Part shown: piece by piece, positions 36,083 through 46,942 of the stretch
Numbering within the stretch: position 1 is the first letter of the stretch
How the letters are laid out: the number at the start of each line of letters is the position of its first letter
Source of the DNA: Prevotella disiens JCM 6334 = ATCC 29426
GTDB lineage: Bacteria > Bacteroidota > Bacteroidia > Bacteroidales > Bacteroidaceae
Direction of reading: 5' to 3'
DNA length: 64,000 nt
NCBI RefSeq assembly: GCF_000613345.1
Contig: NZ_BAIS01000005.1
Location: forward strand, 1-64,000
The notes under the pieces: generated by a model
Database searches by the model: none
What the model was told of the DNA's origin: nothing
What the model saw: only the letters and a program-made list of their open reading frames with translations
Position numbers and translations under genes: made by a program

Positions 36083-37290
36083 ATGAAAATACGTATATTA
36101 TTAATAGCCATTCTTTCGGTGGTTTTACAAAATGTTCAAGGTCAGAACGCTAACCGTAAAGAAAAAAATATCAACACTAAACTTACCATTCAGTTAAAGA
36201 ATGGTGAAACGAAAACATACCTTAATTCTGAAATAGATTCGATAGTAAAGATTGGCGATTTTGGTGTAAAGGTTTATCTGAAAAGTACTCCAAAGAAATC
36301 TGTGGACTATCTTGCATCACAGTGGAAATCAATCACATATCCAGAAAAAACATCTAAAACAGAGAATACTTCTGGTAATGTTAATCGTAACATTGTCGAT
36401 ACTGAAGCACATCGTTACGCTTATCGTTTAGAGTATCCTCGCCTCGATTTAGCTAAGAATATGCAGGTTATTTATCATGAATACGAATTAAATGGAAAGA
36501 TGTACCTAACTTGAACATTGAGTGGGATAACGATTTGCGCAGCAACCACTGGACAGCGTATTATATGTGTGCTGCAAATTCTGTTGATAATCATTTTAGT
36601 CGTCCAAGCAAATTTCTTGAAGACCCTAAATTAGATTCAAAATACAGAACGCATGAGGAGGAATTTAAAGGAACAGGATTTGACAAAGGACATCTCTGCC
36701 CTAACAATGACAAACAAGTAACTAAAATACAACAAAAACAAACCTTCTATCTGTCAAATATTCAGCCTCAATATCATAATCACAATACTATGATTTGGAA
36801 AAATCTTGAAGAGTTTGTAAGAAAATATCTTAATGTTGATGATTTTAGAGATACTCTTTTCGTAGTACGTGGAGCAACTATTGATAAAAAGAATATAATT
36901 TCAGAAGAAAATTTAGAATATCATATTGGAGAAGAAGTAACGAAAGGAGTAGTAGTAAAGAAACTATGTAAATTACCTATAGCACGTTATTTTTATATGG
37001 CTTTCCTCTGTAAGAAAGGTGATAAATGGAAGGCTGTGGCCTTTATTACAAAACATACTAAGAGTAAAAAGTATTGCAAGGGTAAAAAGCATTGGGGTGA
37101 TTATGCTATCACCATTGATAAACTCGAAGAATTAACAGGCATAGATTTCTTCTGTAACTTAGATGATAAGTTAGAAGAAGAAGTGGAAAGTAAGGCTATT
37201 ACCAAGGAAGATTGGCCTATGTTAGAAGTAACAGATGGTAAAAAATATGGTTGGGATTTAGAGGCACCATGGCCAACTGATATTAAATGA
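36083..37290 (+). pseudogene. DNA/RNA non-specific endonuclease, interrupted by one frameshift
   Basis: First frame: signal peptide (MKIRILLIAILSVVLQNVQGQ) and about 120 residues, ending YELNGKMYLT. Second frame starting at 36511: nuclease domain with FDKGHLCPNNDKQ, the DRGH-type active-site motif with the catalytic His, then NIQPQYHNHNTMIWKNLEEF. Adding one A to the run at 36496-36498 joins them through ELNGKDVPNLNIEWDND into 402 residues. It cleaves DNA and RNA outside the inner membrane by family. A strong terminator follows. Upstream secreted protein has OB-like domains and may be related in function. Confidence 0.85.
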
Positions 37291-37383
37291 AAACGCTAAT
37301 TTATAGGCAACTAATACATTTTCATTGTTTTCAAATAAGTGAACATTGAGAAGTGTGTTAGAAATAAATTCAATATTCAATTC

Positions 37384-37436
37384 AAACATTTACCCCTTGA
37401 AAAGTCTTAATGATTTTTCAAGGGGTAAATGTTTTT
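37384..37436 (+). terminator. Strong terminator after the endonuclease
   Basis: A 20-bp stem (AAACATTTACCCCTTGAAAA with its complement) and 10-base loop, followed by T. Confidence 0.9.
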
Positions 37437-37510
37437 ATGTTGTTGTGCTGTTTTTAGGCTAATTTATAGAACCAGCCTTTAATTTGAGAAACCTATTTTT
37501 GTGTAAAATA

Positions 37511-38071
37511 TTACTCCAATAGGAGTGCATGAGCAAACTCCCAAATGACGATACCAGCGGTTACGCTGACGTTGAGCGAGTGTTTGGTGCCAAATTGTGG
37601 TATTTCGAGGCAGTTGTCGCTTAGGTCTACAACCGATTGTTTCACACCTTTTACTTCGTTACCCAATACTACTGCGTAACGTTTTTCGCTGGTTTGTTCG
37701 CTTGTTATGGGGGCTACTTGTTGCGAAAGCGTTTGCAATTTTGTTGAACCCTCCACTTGCTCCACACTATAAACGTAATAACCATTGGCTTTTAGCTGCT
37801 CAATGGCTTCTTCAGTAGTAGGAAAATATTGCCAATCGACTGAATCTTCAGCACCTAAAGCCGTCTTGTGGATTTCAGCATTTGGGGGCGTTGCAGTGAT
37901 ACCACATAGGTAAATGGATTTGACACGAAAGGCATCAGACGAGCGGAACACACTGCCCACATTGTGCAAAGAGCGCACATCGTCAAGCACAACGATGAGT
38001 GGCATCTTTCGACTCTGCTTAAATTCCTCAAGCGAGAGACGGTTCATTTCTATGGTGCGTAGCTTTCTCAC
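37511..38071 (-). CDS. TrmH-family (SpoU) RNA methyltransferase
   Basis: A 186-residue SPOUT methyltransferase that 2'-O-methylates RNA using SAM. Motif 1 is VVLDDVRSLHNVGSVFRSSDAF, motif 2 AVVLGNEVKGV, motif 3 HSLNVSVTAGIVIWEF, which forms the knot. Substrate (tRNA or rRNA) cannot be fixed. Its ATG overlaps the stop of sufE by four bases, so both are in one operon. Confidence 0.92.
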   Translation of the reverse strand: MRKLRTIEMNRLSLEEFKQSRKMPLIVVLDDVRSLHNVGSVFRSSDAFRVKSIYLCGITATPPNAEIHKTALGAEDSVDWQYFPTTEEAIEQLKANGYYVYSVEQVEGSTKLQTLSQQVAPITSEQTSEKRYAVVLGNEVKGVKQSVVDLSDNCLEIPQFGTKHSLNVSVTAGIVIWEFAHALLLE

Positions 38072-38490
38072 GCTTCTTTCACACTAAATGCTAAGGCGTA
38101 TGCCTTGATGCGTTTTACCATTGAGAGTAATCCGTTGCTGCGCGTAGGGGAAAGGTGTTGATGAAGCCCTATGCGCTCAATGAAATAGAGGTCGGTATCG
38201 AGAATTTCTTTCGGTGTATGATTGCTCACAACACGTATTAAAAGTGCGATAATTCCCTTTGTAATGAGTGCATCGGAGTCGGCTGTAAAGACCAAATTGC
38301 CGTCTTTCATGTCGCATTGCAGCCACACACGACTCTGACAACCTTCGATAAGGTTTTGTTCGTTCTTATGTTCAGCACTCAAAGCGTCCAAATCATTGCC
38401 CAAATCGATGAGCATTTGGTATTTATCCATCCACTCTGAAAACTCTGAAAACTCTTCAATGATTTCGTCTTGTATTTCGTTTATTGTCAT
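38068..38490 (-). CDS. SufE-family sulfur acceptor
   Basis: A 140-residue SufE protein: MTINEIQDEIIEEFSEFSEWMDKYQMLIDLG at the start, the acceptor Cys in LIEGCQSRVWLQ near residue 51. It takes persulfide sulfur from SufS for Fe-S cluster assembly. The frame continues upstream to 38616 but the ATG at 38490 matches SufE starts. Co-transcribed with the downstream methyltransferase gene. Confidence 0.92.
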   Translation of the reverse strand: MTINEIQDEIIEEFSEFSEWMDKYQMLIDLGNDLDALSAEHKNEQNLIEGCQSRVWLQCDMKDGNLVFTADSDALITKGIIALLIRVVSNHTPKEILDTDLYFIERIGLHQHLSPTRSNGLLSMVKRIKAYALAFSVKEA

Positions 38491-38702
38491 TTTTGATAGG
38501 TGGGTTCTAAAAATTAGCTTTGTTTTAATTTGGTTTTCTTTTTTTGTGAACAAATTGTCAATGAGTAAGGGCGCATAGCGGGCTATGCAATCGAACGAAT
38601 TGGCGATTTGAGCCAAAAAGAAAACAAAGGGAAAACAAAACGTAACCCATGATTTAATTATGTTTCTTTGCGGTGGTAATTTTTATAACCCACCTAATAT
38701 TT

Positions 38703-39167
38703 TTAACCAATCATTTGAATACGACGACTGCCGCTGCGTTTATTCCCAAACAAATTGTCCATTTCCCAAAAGCCATTTCCACAAGCTAAGATGCCAAAAG
38801 CAGCTGCCGAAGCAGTGAAAGCAGAATAGTCTATTGCTGCTTTGATACCCAATGATGTTGCCATAGCGAGGGCAAAAGTGAGTATCATCAGTCCTGAAAG
38901 CGAAGCAGTCCAACGCAATTTAAGTCCGAGGAGCAAACAAATAGGAAGTAAAACTTCAAAAACGGTAGCTGTCCATGCCAAATATACAACATAATTAGCT
39001 GGAATATAAGGGATTAACGTTTGTGTATAGGCGATGAATTTATCCATATTGCCCCACATACAAAGTTCCTTTGCCCATAGCCCGAAGCGGTCGGCAACGG
39101 CTGAAAGCATAGATACAGCAACTGTCAATCGTAGAAACAGCTTTGCTATTTGTCGTAATTCAATCAT
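38703..39167 (-). CDS. DoxX-family membrane protein
   Basis: A 154-residue four-helix membrane protein of the DoxX/DoxD type: RIAVSMLSAVADRFG at the start, PANYVVYLAWTATVFEVLLPICLLLG in helix 2, and FALAMATSLGIK. Function unknown in this group. It lies 21 bases after the U32 protein gene in the same direction. Confidence 0.75.
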   Translation of the reverse strand: MIELRQIAKLFLRLTVAVSMLSAVADRFGLWAKELCMWGNMDKFIAYTQTLIPYIPANYVVYLAWTATVFEVLLPICLLLGLKLRWTASLSGLMILTFALAMATSLGIKAAIDYSAFTASAAAFGILACGNGFWEMDNLFGNKRSGSRRIQMIG

Positions 39168-39188
39168 GATTATATCGGTTTTATTCGT

Positions 39189-40439
39189 TTATTGTTCAAT
39201 ATTTGTTTTCACAAGCTTGTAAACTTTGTCGTTCGGGCGCACCTTATCGGGAACTGGGATAGATACGCGCCAACCCTTTTCGGCTTTGTCTACGGGGTTT
39301 AAATCGTAGCGTATTTCGCTGGCATCAAACTTCATGATACCTGTTGTAGGCCCCGTGATGAGCATAGATTGGTTCTTTTCCACTTCCGAAGCCTCAACTG
39401 CAATTTCAGCAACGCCAAGTTTTGAAAAATATTTCATCACTTTACCCACCAAAACTTTCTTTTCAGTAGCCTTGTTGCCATAGTTTTTTGTCCATTCGCC
39501 TAAGCGTTGTCCTTGATAATAGCCGTCCCAAAAGCCACGATTGAACACGGTTGAAAGGCGTTCGTCCCACTTGTCTTTCTTCTCTTCGGTGAAAGTGCCG
39601 TCCAAAACGCTCTGAATGGCTTCCTTATAACAAGTGATAACTTCATAAACATACTCTGGTCCACGCGCTCTACCTTCGATTTTAAACACCCGAACACCCG
39701 ATTTCATCATTCTGTCTACGAAGCGAATGGTCTTTAAATCCTTCGGACTCATGATGTATTTATTATCGATTTCGAGCTGATTGCCTGTTTCGTTGTCGGT
39801 AACGGTGTAAGAACGACGACAAATTTGAGTGCATTGCCCACGATTAGCCGAGCGATTTGAATCGTGTAAACTCATGTAACATTTGCCCGAAATGGCCATG
39901 CAGAATGCACCGTGGCAGAACATTTCGATGCGCACCAATTCGCCACGAGGACCTCGAATGTCTTGTTCTTCAATCTGGCGATAGATTTCTGCCACCTGCT
40001 CCATGTTTAATTCGCGCGCCAAAACAGCCACATCGGCAAATTGAGCGTAGAATTTTAATGCCTCGATGTTGGATATATTGAGCTGCGTAGAAAGGTGAAC
40101 TTCCAAGCCAACCTGACGACAATAAACCATAACAGCCACGTCGCTGACAATGGCAGCAGTAATATTGGCAGCCTTAGCCGCATCAATTATCTCGTGCATC
40201 GTGTTAATATCCTCGCCGTAAATCACCGTGTTCACAGTTAGATAGGTTTTAATACCACGTTCGTTGCAGGTTTCTGCTATTTCTTTTAAATCCTCTATCG
40301 TGAAATGGTTCGCCGAATGGGAACGCATATTAAGCTGCCCAATGCCAAAATAGATTGAGCCAGCACCCGCCTGAATAGCTGCTGCAAGACTTTCGCGCGA
40401 GCCAACAGGTGCCATTATTTCATATTCTTGAATATCCAT
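39189..40439 (-). CDS. U32 family peptidase / tRNA hydroxylation-type protein (TrhP/YegQ-like)
   Basis: A 416-residue U32 protein. The U32 signature is MFCHGAFCMAISGKCYMS near residue 175, with CTQICRRSY after it and the basic ending KIEGRARGPEYVYEVI near 260. Close relatives (TrhP/YegQ) act in tRNA wobble-uridine hydroxylation and carry an Fe-S cluster, although the family is named as protease. Length is slightly under YegQ (about 450). The -7 box is at 40457-40464 on the minus strand. Confidence 0.88.
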   Translation of the reverse strand: MDIQEYEIMAPVGSRESLAAAIQAGAGSIYFGIGQLNMRSHSANHFTIEDLKEIAETCNERGIKTYLTVNTVIYGEDINTMHEIIDAAKAANITAAIVSDVAVMVYCRQVGLEVHLSTQLNISNIEALKFYAQFADVAVLARELNMEQVAEIYRQIEEQDIRGPRGELVRIEMFCHGAFCMAISGKCYMSLHDSNRSANRGQCTQICRRSYTVTDNETGNQLEIDNKYIMSPKDLKTIRFVDRMMKSGVRVFKIEGRARGPEYVYEVITCYKEAIQSVLDGTFTEEKKDKWDERLSTVFNRGFWDGYYQGQRLGEWTKNYGNKATEKKVLVGKVMKYFSKLGVAEIAVEASEVEKNQSMLITGPTTGIMKFDASEIRYDLNPVDKAEKGWRVSIPVPDKVRPNDKVYKLVKTNIEQ

Positions 40440-40456
40440 ACTTATCTTTTATGGGG

Positions 40457-40464
40457 CAAAGATA
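40457..40464 (-). promoter_or_regulatory. -7 promoter box of the U32 gene
   Basis: Minus strand reads TATCTTTG, 18 bases before the start at 40439. Confidence 0.65.
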
Positions 40465-40675
40465 CTATAAAATAATGAGAATTTTGCACGATAAGCCACA
40501 AAACGATGGTTCAACCGACTGCTACATTGGCAATTTTGAAATTCAAAACAAGCAATTTTCGACTTACAAAAATTGTCCTAAATTCCGCAAAGCGGATTGT
40601 TTCACGATAAGGAAACTTGTGTTTTTTAAATTTGTTGATTAACAAACGAATTAAAAGCGTCAGTTTCCCACTTTT

Positions 40676-40736
40676 CAAAAGAGCCTGTTTTGAAGTTCAA
40701 AAGAGCCTATTTTGAAGTTCAAAAGAGCCTATTTCG
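40676..40736. repeat. 22-bp-period intergenic repeat array, 3 direct units, with homologous flank
   Basis: CAAAAGAGCCTGTTTTG at 40676, CAAAAGAGCCTATTTTG at 40698 and CAAAAGAGCCTATTTCG at 40720, both spacers AAGTT. The 110 bases before it (from about 40566) resemble the bases before the array at 46694. An imperfect unit CAAAACAAGCAATTTTC lies at 40544, exactly 132 (6 x 22) bases upstream. The rest of the 40440-40751 gap holds the U32 promoter. Confidence 0.85.
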
Positions 40737-40751
40737 TTTTTCAAAGCGTTT

Positions 40752-41618
40752 CTATTTCTTTAAGATGATGAGCAGAACGGATGACAAAATCATCACAATA
40801 CCAATGGCAAGGCGGAGGGTAAAGGCTTCGCCAAAGACGAAAGTACTGATGACGACTGCTGTAACAGGCTCTAAAGCACCAAGTATTGACGAGGTTGTAC
40901 TACCAATGGAGCGAATGGAAATGTTTATGCAATAAAGCGAAAGTAGTGTTGGGAATAACGCTAATTGTAGGGCATAGAGCCATTCTTCGGTTTCGTCAAG
41001 CATGACAATCGGGTCGCCCACAAAAATCATATACCCCACAATGGAAATCCACGCAAATAAAGTTATCCAAAGCGTGTATTTGATAGGCGACATTTCTATC
41101 TTAAATTGGTTCACATAGACAATATAGAGCGCATAAAGCAATGATGAACCTAAGACCAACAATATGCCCATAGCACTCAAAGTTGTACCGCCATCGCCAC
41201 GATAGAGTAGACCAATTCCAGAGACAGCAAGAAGAATGGACAGAGCCGTTGCCCATTTGATATGTTCGTGATAGAAAACTACCATTAAAACAGCTGTCAT
41301 AATGGGGTAGGAGAAAAGAATGGTCGATGCCACACCTGCATTCATGTAATAGAAACTAAGGAATAATAGGACGGACGAGATACCCACAAACGAACCCAAA
41401 ACCGAGAGCTTTATGGCGTGTCCACGTTTTATTTTAAAGGTTTCGCCCGAAAAAGCCACCCATATAGCAAACATGAAGGTAGCCAAACCGTAACGATAAA
41501 ACAGCACATTACCCGAAGTTATGCCATGAGCATAAAGCGGTAAAGCCCCCAAAGGGTTCGTTCCATAAAACACTGCTGCCAATATGCCAGCTATAAAACC
41601 TTTAACTTTTGCGTTCAT
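40752..41618 (-). CDS. EamA-family (DMT) transporter
   Basis: A 288-residue protein with ten membrane helices in two EamA repeats (first starts GILAAVFYGTNPLGALPLY, second GMILLVLGSSLLYALYIVYVNQF) and the family stretch GALEPVTAVVISTFVFGEAF near the C terminus. Drug/metabolite exporters of this sort move amino acids or other small molecules; substrate unknown. Promoter box on the minus strand at 41666-41673. Confidence 0.88.
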   Translation of the reverse strand: MNAKVKGFIAGILAAVFYGTNPLGALPLYAHGITSGNVLFYRYGLATFMFAIWVAFSGETFKIKRGHAIKLSVLGSFVGISSVLLFLSFYYMNAGVASTILFSYPIMTAVLMVVFYHEHIKWATALSILLAVSGIGLLYRGDGGTTLSAMGILLVLGSSLLYALYIVYVNQFKIEMSPIKYTLWITLFAWISIVGYMIFVGDPIVMLDETEEWLYALQLALFPTLLSLYCINISIRSIGSTTSSILGALEPVTAVVISTFVFGEAFTLRLAIGIVMILSSVLLIILKK

Positions 41619-41665
41619 TTTCTTTCGTTCATCATTCCCGACAAGCGGTTTGTTGAATATTGTTG

Positions 41666-41673
41666 CAAAGGTA
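41666..41673 (-). promoter_or_regulatory. -7 promoter box of the EamA gene
   Basis: Minus strand reads TACCTTTG, matching TAnnTTTG exactly, 48 bases before the start at 41618. Confidence 0.65.
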
Positions 41674-41786
41674 CAAGTTTTTTATGGTATTGTTGGCACG
41701 ATGACCTGAATTATTAAAACGACAAGAGAAAAGTATAACTTAACGCCTTTTAACTTATTCTATCATCTAAAATCTTTTTAAAATAG

Positions 41787-41794
41787 TACCTTTG
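41787..41794 (+). promoter_or_regulatory. -7 promoter box of the thi operon
   Basis: TACCTTTG, exact match to TAnnTTTG, about 30 bases before the TPP riboswitch. Confidence 0.7.
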
Positions 41795-41822
41795 CATGCA
41801 GATAAACTTTCGGATTAACCGA

Positions 41823-41903
41823 AAAAGGGGTGCCACCTTATTTGGGTGAGCTGAGATTATACCCGTATAACCTGATGCAGATAATGCTGCCGTAGGAAGT
41901 GCG
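41823..41903 (+). ncRNA. TPP riboswitch (THI element)
   Basis: GGGGTGCC, GCTGAGATTATACCCG, ACCTGATGCAGATAATGC and CGTAGGAA are in the canonical order of the thiamine pyrophosphate aptamer. It lies 92 bases before the thiD start and downstream of the -7 box; the remaining part of the 41619-41994 gap would hold the expression platform. It controls the thi genes that follow in response to thiamine pyrophosphate. Confidence 0.95.
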
Positions 41904-41994
41904 AATATAGAATTTGCGTTTATCTATCCGTTTTTGGTGTATTCCCCCTTGTTGTTCGGTCGTTCGAAAGTAATGTTTGTTACTTTAAGGACGC

Positions 41995-42816
41995 ATGATG
42001 CACTATGTAAAAACTTTGACCATTGCAGGTTCCGATAGTGGCGGTGGAGCTGGAATACAGGCTGATATTAAAACAATGTCGGCTTTAGGCTGCTACGCTT
42101 CATCGGTGATAACGGCAGTTACCGCACAAAACACAAAGCAGGTTTTCGATATTCAAAACATTAATCCTTCGGTTGTTGAGGCTCAACTACGAGCTGTATT
42201 GACCGATTTGCGCCCCAATGCTATTAAAATAGGTATGGTGGGGAGTGCTGAAAATATGGAAAGCATTGCCAAAACCTTATCCGAAGTAAGCGATATTCCG
42301 CTGATTATAGACCCTGTTATGGTTTCTACTTCGGGCAATAAGCTCATGGACGATAGTGCGGTTCATACTTTTTGCCAGCAACTTTTACCCCTTGCTACCT
42401 TGCTAACGCCCAACATTCCAGAAGCAGAGGTGTTGGCTGGAATGCCAATCACATCGGTTTCAGACATTGATGAAGCAGCAATGCGAATTTTAAAACGCGG
42501 TTGCAACGCCCTATTAATAAAAGGTGGGCATGTGGAAGGAAGCATGAAAACCGACCGATTGTATTTCTCTAACGGCAGTGAACCTATGGTTTTCAAAGCT
42601 GAAAGCATTGAAACACGCAACACACACGGCACAGGCTGCACACTTTCGTCGGCGATTACGGCTCTCTTAGCCCGTGGCTTACAATTGGAAGATGCGGTTG
42701 CAATGGCAAAAAACTATGTTTCAAACGCTTTAAAAGAAGGTGCTGATGTAGAAATTGGCAGTGGACACGGAGCAGTAAACCATTTTTATAATCCTGAAAA
42801 ACTAATCAAGCAATGA
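41995..42816 (+). CDS. thiD: Hydroxymethylpyrimidine / phosphomethylpyrimidine kinase
   Basis: A 273-residue ThiD that phosphorylates HMP and HMP-P to HMP-PP. All family motifs are present: AGSDSGGGAGIQADIKT, VIDPVMVSTSG, LLTPNIPEAE, LIKGGHVEG and NTHGTGCTLSSAI with the catalytic Cys. It thus contrasts with the ThiD-like domain of the AraC fusion at 10606. Two ATGs (41995 and 41998) are possible starts. The stop overlaps the thiE start by four bases. First gene after the TPP riboswitch. Confidence 0.96.
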   Translation: MMHYVKTLTIAGSDSGGGAGIQADIKTMSALGCYASSVITAVTAQNTKQVFDIQNINPSVVEAQLRAVLTDLRPNAIKIGMVGSAENMESIAKTLSEVSDIPLIIDPVMVSTSGNKLMDDSAVHTFCQQLLPLATLLTPNIPEAEVLAGMPITSVSDIDEAAMRILKRGCNALLIKGGHVEGSMKTDRLYFSNGSEPMVFKAESIETRNTHGTGCTLSSAITALLARGLQLEDAVAMAKNYVSNALKEGADVEIGSGHGAVNHFYNPEKLIKQ

Positions 42817-43427
42817 CAAACATACAATTCATTACGCACGAAAACAAAAGATTTGGCTACATAGAAGGCACAGAATTGGCACTCCGTGGAGGGTGTAAAT
42901 GGGTGCAGTTGCGCATGAAAAATGCTACCGATGAGCAGTTTTTAAGCGTGGGTCGCCAAGTTGCTGCGCTCTGTCGCAACTATCACGCAACGTTTTTGTT
43001 GGACGACCGTGTGCATTTGGTTCACGAACTCGGTGCTGATGGGGTACATTTGGGTAAAAACGACATGCCTGTCGATGAAGCAAGAACCCTACTTGGACAT
43101 GAGAAAATCATTGGTGGCACTGCCAATACCTTTGCTGATATTCAGCGATTGGCAACTCAAGGGGCTAATTACATTGGGTGTGGACCTTTCAGATACACCA
43201 CTACAAAGCAAAATCTTGCTCCCGTGCTTGGTTTAAAAGGCTATGAAACTTTATTAAACCAAATGAAAGACGCCCAAATACAAATCCCACTCATCGCCAT
43301 AGGGGGCATTTTGCACGATGATATATCCGATTTGTTGGGTATAGGAGTAAGCGGAATTGCAATAAGTGGGGCTGTTTTGAATGCTGAAAACCCTAAAGAA
43401 GAAATGGAAAAACTAATTAAAATATAA
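42813..43427 (+). CDS. thiE: Thiamine phosphate synthase
   Basis: A 204-residue (beta/alpha)8 enzyme joining HMP-PP and thiazole phosphate to thiamine phosphate. Motifs: GGCKWVQLRMKN, LLDDRVHLVHELGADGVHLGKNDMP, GGTANT, and IAIGGI near the end. Overlaps thiD by ATGA and precedes thiC with no gap, so operon membership is clear. A second, more distant thiE-like gene lies at 45932. Confidence 0.93.
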   Translation: MTNIQFITHENKRFGYIEGTELALRGGCKWVQLRMKNATDEQFLSVGRQVAALCRNYHATFLLDDRVHLVHELGADGVHLGKNDMPVDEARTLLGHEKIIGGTANTFADIQRLATQGANYIGCGPFRYTTTKQNLAPVLGLKGYETLLNQMKDAQIQIPLIAIGGILHDDISDLLGIGVSGIAISGAVLNAENPKEEMEKLIKI

Positions 43428-45029
<1,602 letters not shown>

Positions 45030-45042
45030 AATCAACAATATT

Positions 45043-45813
45043 ATGATAGAAAAACAAGTATCAAAAGGAATTATTAGCACCTATTTTGCTAAAATGGAAA
45101 AGTGTCTCGAACTCGATGTTGCCATTGTTGGCGGCGGTCCTTCGGGCATTGCAGCAGCCTATTACATGGCAAAAGCAGGATTGAATGTAGCAATTTTCGA
45201 CCGCAAACTATCGCCAGGCGGTGGCATGTGGGGTGGTGCTATGATGTTCAATCAATTGGTTATACAAGAAGAAGCATTGAGCATTATCAAGGATTTCGAC
45301 ATCAATTACGAGCTATACGAAGACGGTTTGTATACTGCCGACTCGGTAGAAAGTACGTCAGCTTTGCTCTATAAGGCGACCCATGCAGGTGCAACCATTT
45401 TCAATTGCTACTCTGTGGAAGACGTAGTGTTTAAGAATAACGTAGTAAGTGGTGTGGTTGTGAACTGGACTCCTGTACTTCGCGAGGGTTTACACGTTGA
45501 CCCATTGAATATTATGGCAAAGTTTGTCATAGACGGAACAGGTCATGACAGCGAAATGTGCCAGGTTGTTGCACGCAAAAACGGCATCAAACTCAATACG
45601 GCAACGGGTGATGTGATTGGTGAACGCTCGCTCGATGTAGCTGAAGGCGAACGCCAAGTGGTAGAAGGAACAAAGGAAATATACCCAGGACTTTATGTTT
45701 GCGGTATGGCTTCATCAGCTGTTGGCGGCACACCACGCATGGGACCAATCTTTGGCGGTATGCTTCTTTCGGGTAAAAAGGTAGCTGAGGCTATCATCAA
45801 CCGGTTGAAATAA
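45043..45813 (+). CDS. thi4: Thiazole synthase, Thi4 type
   Basis: A 256-residue FAD/NAD-fold protein of the THI4 family (GGGPSGIAAAYYMAKAG at about 29-45; PGGGMWGGAMMFNQ; GGTPRMGPIFGGMLLSG), which makes the thiazole half of thiamine from NAD, glycine and a sulfur source. It replaces ThiG/ThiH/ThiS/ThiF, none of which is in this operon. Yeast THI4 donates a Cys sulfur from the segment after GHD; here the aligned position in GHDSEMCQVVARK seems to be Val, with a Cys three residues earlier, so a sulfide-using, multi-turnover type is plausible but needs proper alignment. Strong terminator follows. Confidence 0.92.
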   Translation: MIEKQVSKGIISTYFAKMEKCLELDVAIVGGGPSGIAAAYYMAKAGLNVAIFDRKLSPGGGMWGGAMMFNQLVIQEEALSIIKDFDINYELYEDGLYTADSVESTSALLYKATHAGATIFNCYSVEDVVFKNNVVSGVVVNWTPVLREGLHVDPLNIMAKFVIDGTGHDSEMCQVVARKNGIKLNTATGDVIGERSLDVAEGERQVVEGTKEIYPGLYVCGMASSAVGGTPRMGPIFGGMLLSGKKVAEAIINRLK

Positions 45814-45824
45814 AATATAATTTA

Positions 45825-45867
45825 GGTGGAAATTGCTGCAAAAAGCAGTAGTTTCCACTTTTTTTTA
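45825..45867 (+). terminator. Terminator of the thi operon
   Basis: GTGGAAATTGCTGC pairs with GCAGTAGTTTCCAC around a short A loop, followed by eight T. Confidence 0.9.
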
Positions 45868-45931
45868 TTCTTTTTCACGCTCACGATAGTCCCTTTTTGT
45901 TGATAATAAACTTATTATGAAAGTAAGATAG

Positions 45932-46528
45932 ATGCGTTTTATTGTTATAACCGAACCCAATTTCATTCCCAACGAAGCAACGATAATAGCGAAATTGCTC
46001 CGCTTGGGTGTTGATTTGGTGCATATTCGGAAACCTGAAGCCGCTGCCGAAGCTGTGGAAAACCTTATCAAAGCCATTCCTGTGGAGTATCATACACGTT
46101 TGGTGCTGCACGATAATTTCGAACTTTCGGCTCGCTTTTTGCTCTACGGCTTGCATCTTAATCGGCGCAATAGCGTGCTACCCAAAGGTTTTAAAGGTTC
46201 TGTTTCTCGCTCGTGCCACACGTTTGAGGAAGTGAAAACCTACAAATCCTTGTGCGATTACGTCTTTCTCAGTCCTATTTTCGATAGCATTTCCAAACAA
46301 GGATACGCCTCATCGTTCACGCCGCAAATCCTTTTGAACGCCCAAAAGCAAGGCATTATTGACGAGAAAGTCGTTGCTTTAGGGGGAATAACAGCCGAAA
46401 ATATCGTTCCAATTCAGCGTTATGGCTTTGGCGGAGTAGCCTTGTTAGGCGATGTTTGGAACCGAATCAATGATGCAAACTTTGACGATTACATCAAGAA
46501 GATAGCAACGGCAGCTGCGAAACCATAA
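45932..46528 (+). CDS. Second thiamine phosphate synthase-like protein (TenI/ThiE-like)
   Basis: A 198-residue protein of ThiE/TenI fold: LRLGVDLVHIRKPE near the start, LVLHDNFELSARFLLYGLHLNRRN, VFLSPIFDSISKQGY, VALGGITAENI near the C terminus. It is more distant from ThiE than 42813 and lies behind the operon terminator, so it may be separately transcribed. Roles could be thiamine salvage or thiazole aromatisation as for TenI. Repeat array and patatin gene follow. Confidence 0.85.
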   Translation: MRFIVITEPNFIPNEATIIAKLLRLGVDLVHIRKPEAAAEAVENLIKAIPVEYHTRLVLHDNFELSARFLLYGLHLNRRNSVLPKGFKGSVSRSCHTFEEVKTYKSLCDYVFLSPIFDSISKQGYASSFTPQILLNAQKQGIIDEKVVALGGITAENIVPIQRYGFGGVALLGDVWNRINDANFDDYIKKIATAAAKP

Positions 46529-46693
46529 CTTTCGAGATAGTTTCCATCTCGGAATAAAGGTCGCAATTCATCTTTTGAAATTGCAAAAATTGTTCTAAAT
46601 TCCATAAAACGAATTGTTTCACGATAAAGAAATTTGTATTTTTTGTAATTCATTGATTATCAAACGAATAAAAAATATCAGTTTCCTGCTTTT

Positions 46694-46776
46694 CAAAAGA
46701 GCCTATTTTGCAATGCAAAAGAGCCTATTTTGAGGTGCAATAGTGGCTGTTTTGAACTGAAAAAGCGTAGGTTTTT
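46694..46776. repeat. 22-bp-period intergenic repeat array, 4 units, with homologous flank
   Basis: CAAAAGAGCCTATTTTG at 46694 and 46716, CAATAGTGGCTGTTTTG at 46738, AAAAAGCGTAGGTTTTT at 46760; spacers CAATG, AGGTG, AACTG. The 110 bases before it (from 46584) are similar to those before the 40676 array. The rest of the 46529-46942 gap has only the patatin promoter. Confidence 0.85.
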
Positions 46777-46930
46777 GAGAAAAAACAGACGATAGCGTGA
46801 AACATTAGCAAAGATTGTTCTATTTTTCTAAACTTGGTTTTTAATTCAAACAAGCAGAAAACGAGTTGCGAAAGTAGGATAAATAAGTTTTTAAAAAGCA
46901 ATTTATGAGGGGTATGTTATTGAAAAACAG

Positions 46931-46938
46931 TATATTTG
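46931..46938 (+). promoter_or_regulatory. -7 promoter box of the patatin gene
   Basis: TATATTTG, exact match to TAnnTTTG, ending four bases before the ATG at 46943; the mRNA would be leaderless or nearly so. Confidence 0.65.
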
Positions 46939-46942
46939 CAGC

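Noticed and set aside
36083-36514. A separate small secreted protein of 143 residues
   Set aside because: One added A joins it to the nuclease frame through a continuous reading, so it is the N-terminal part of the endonuclease.
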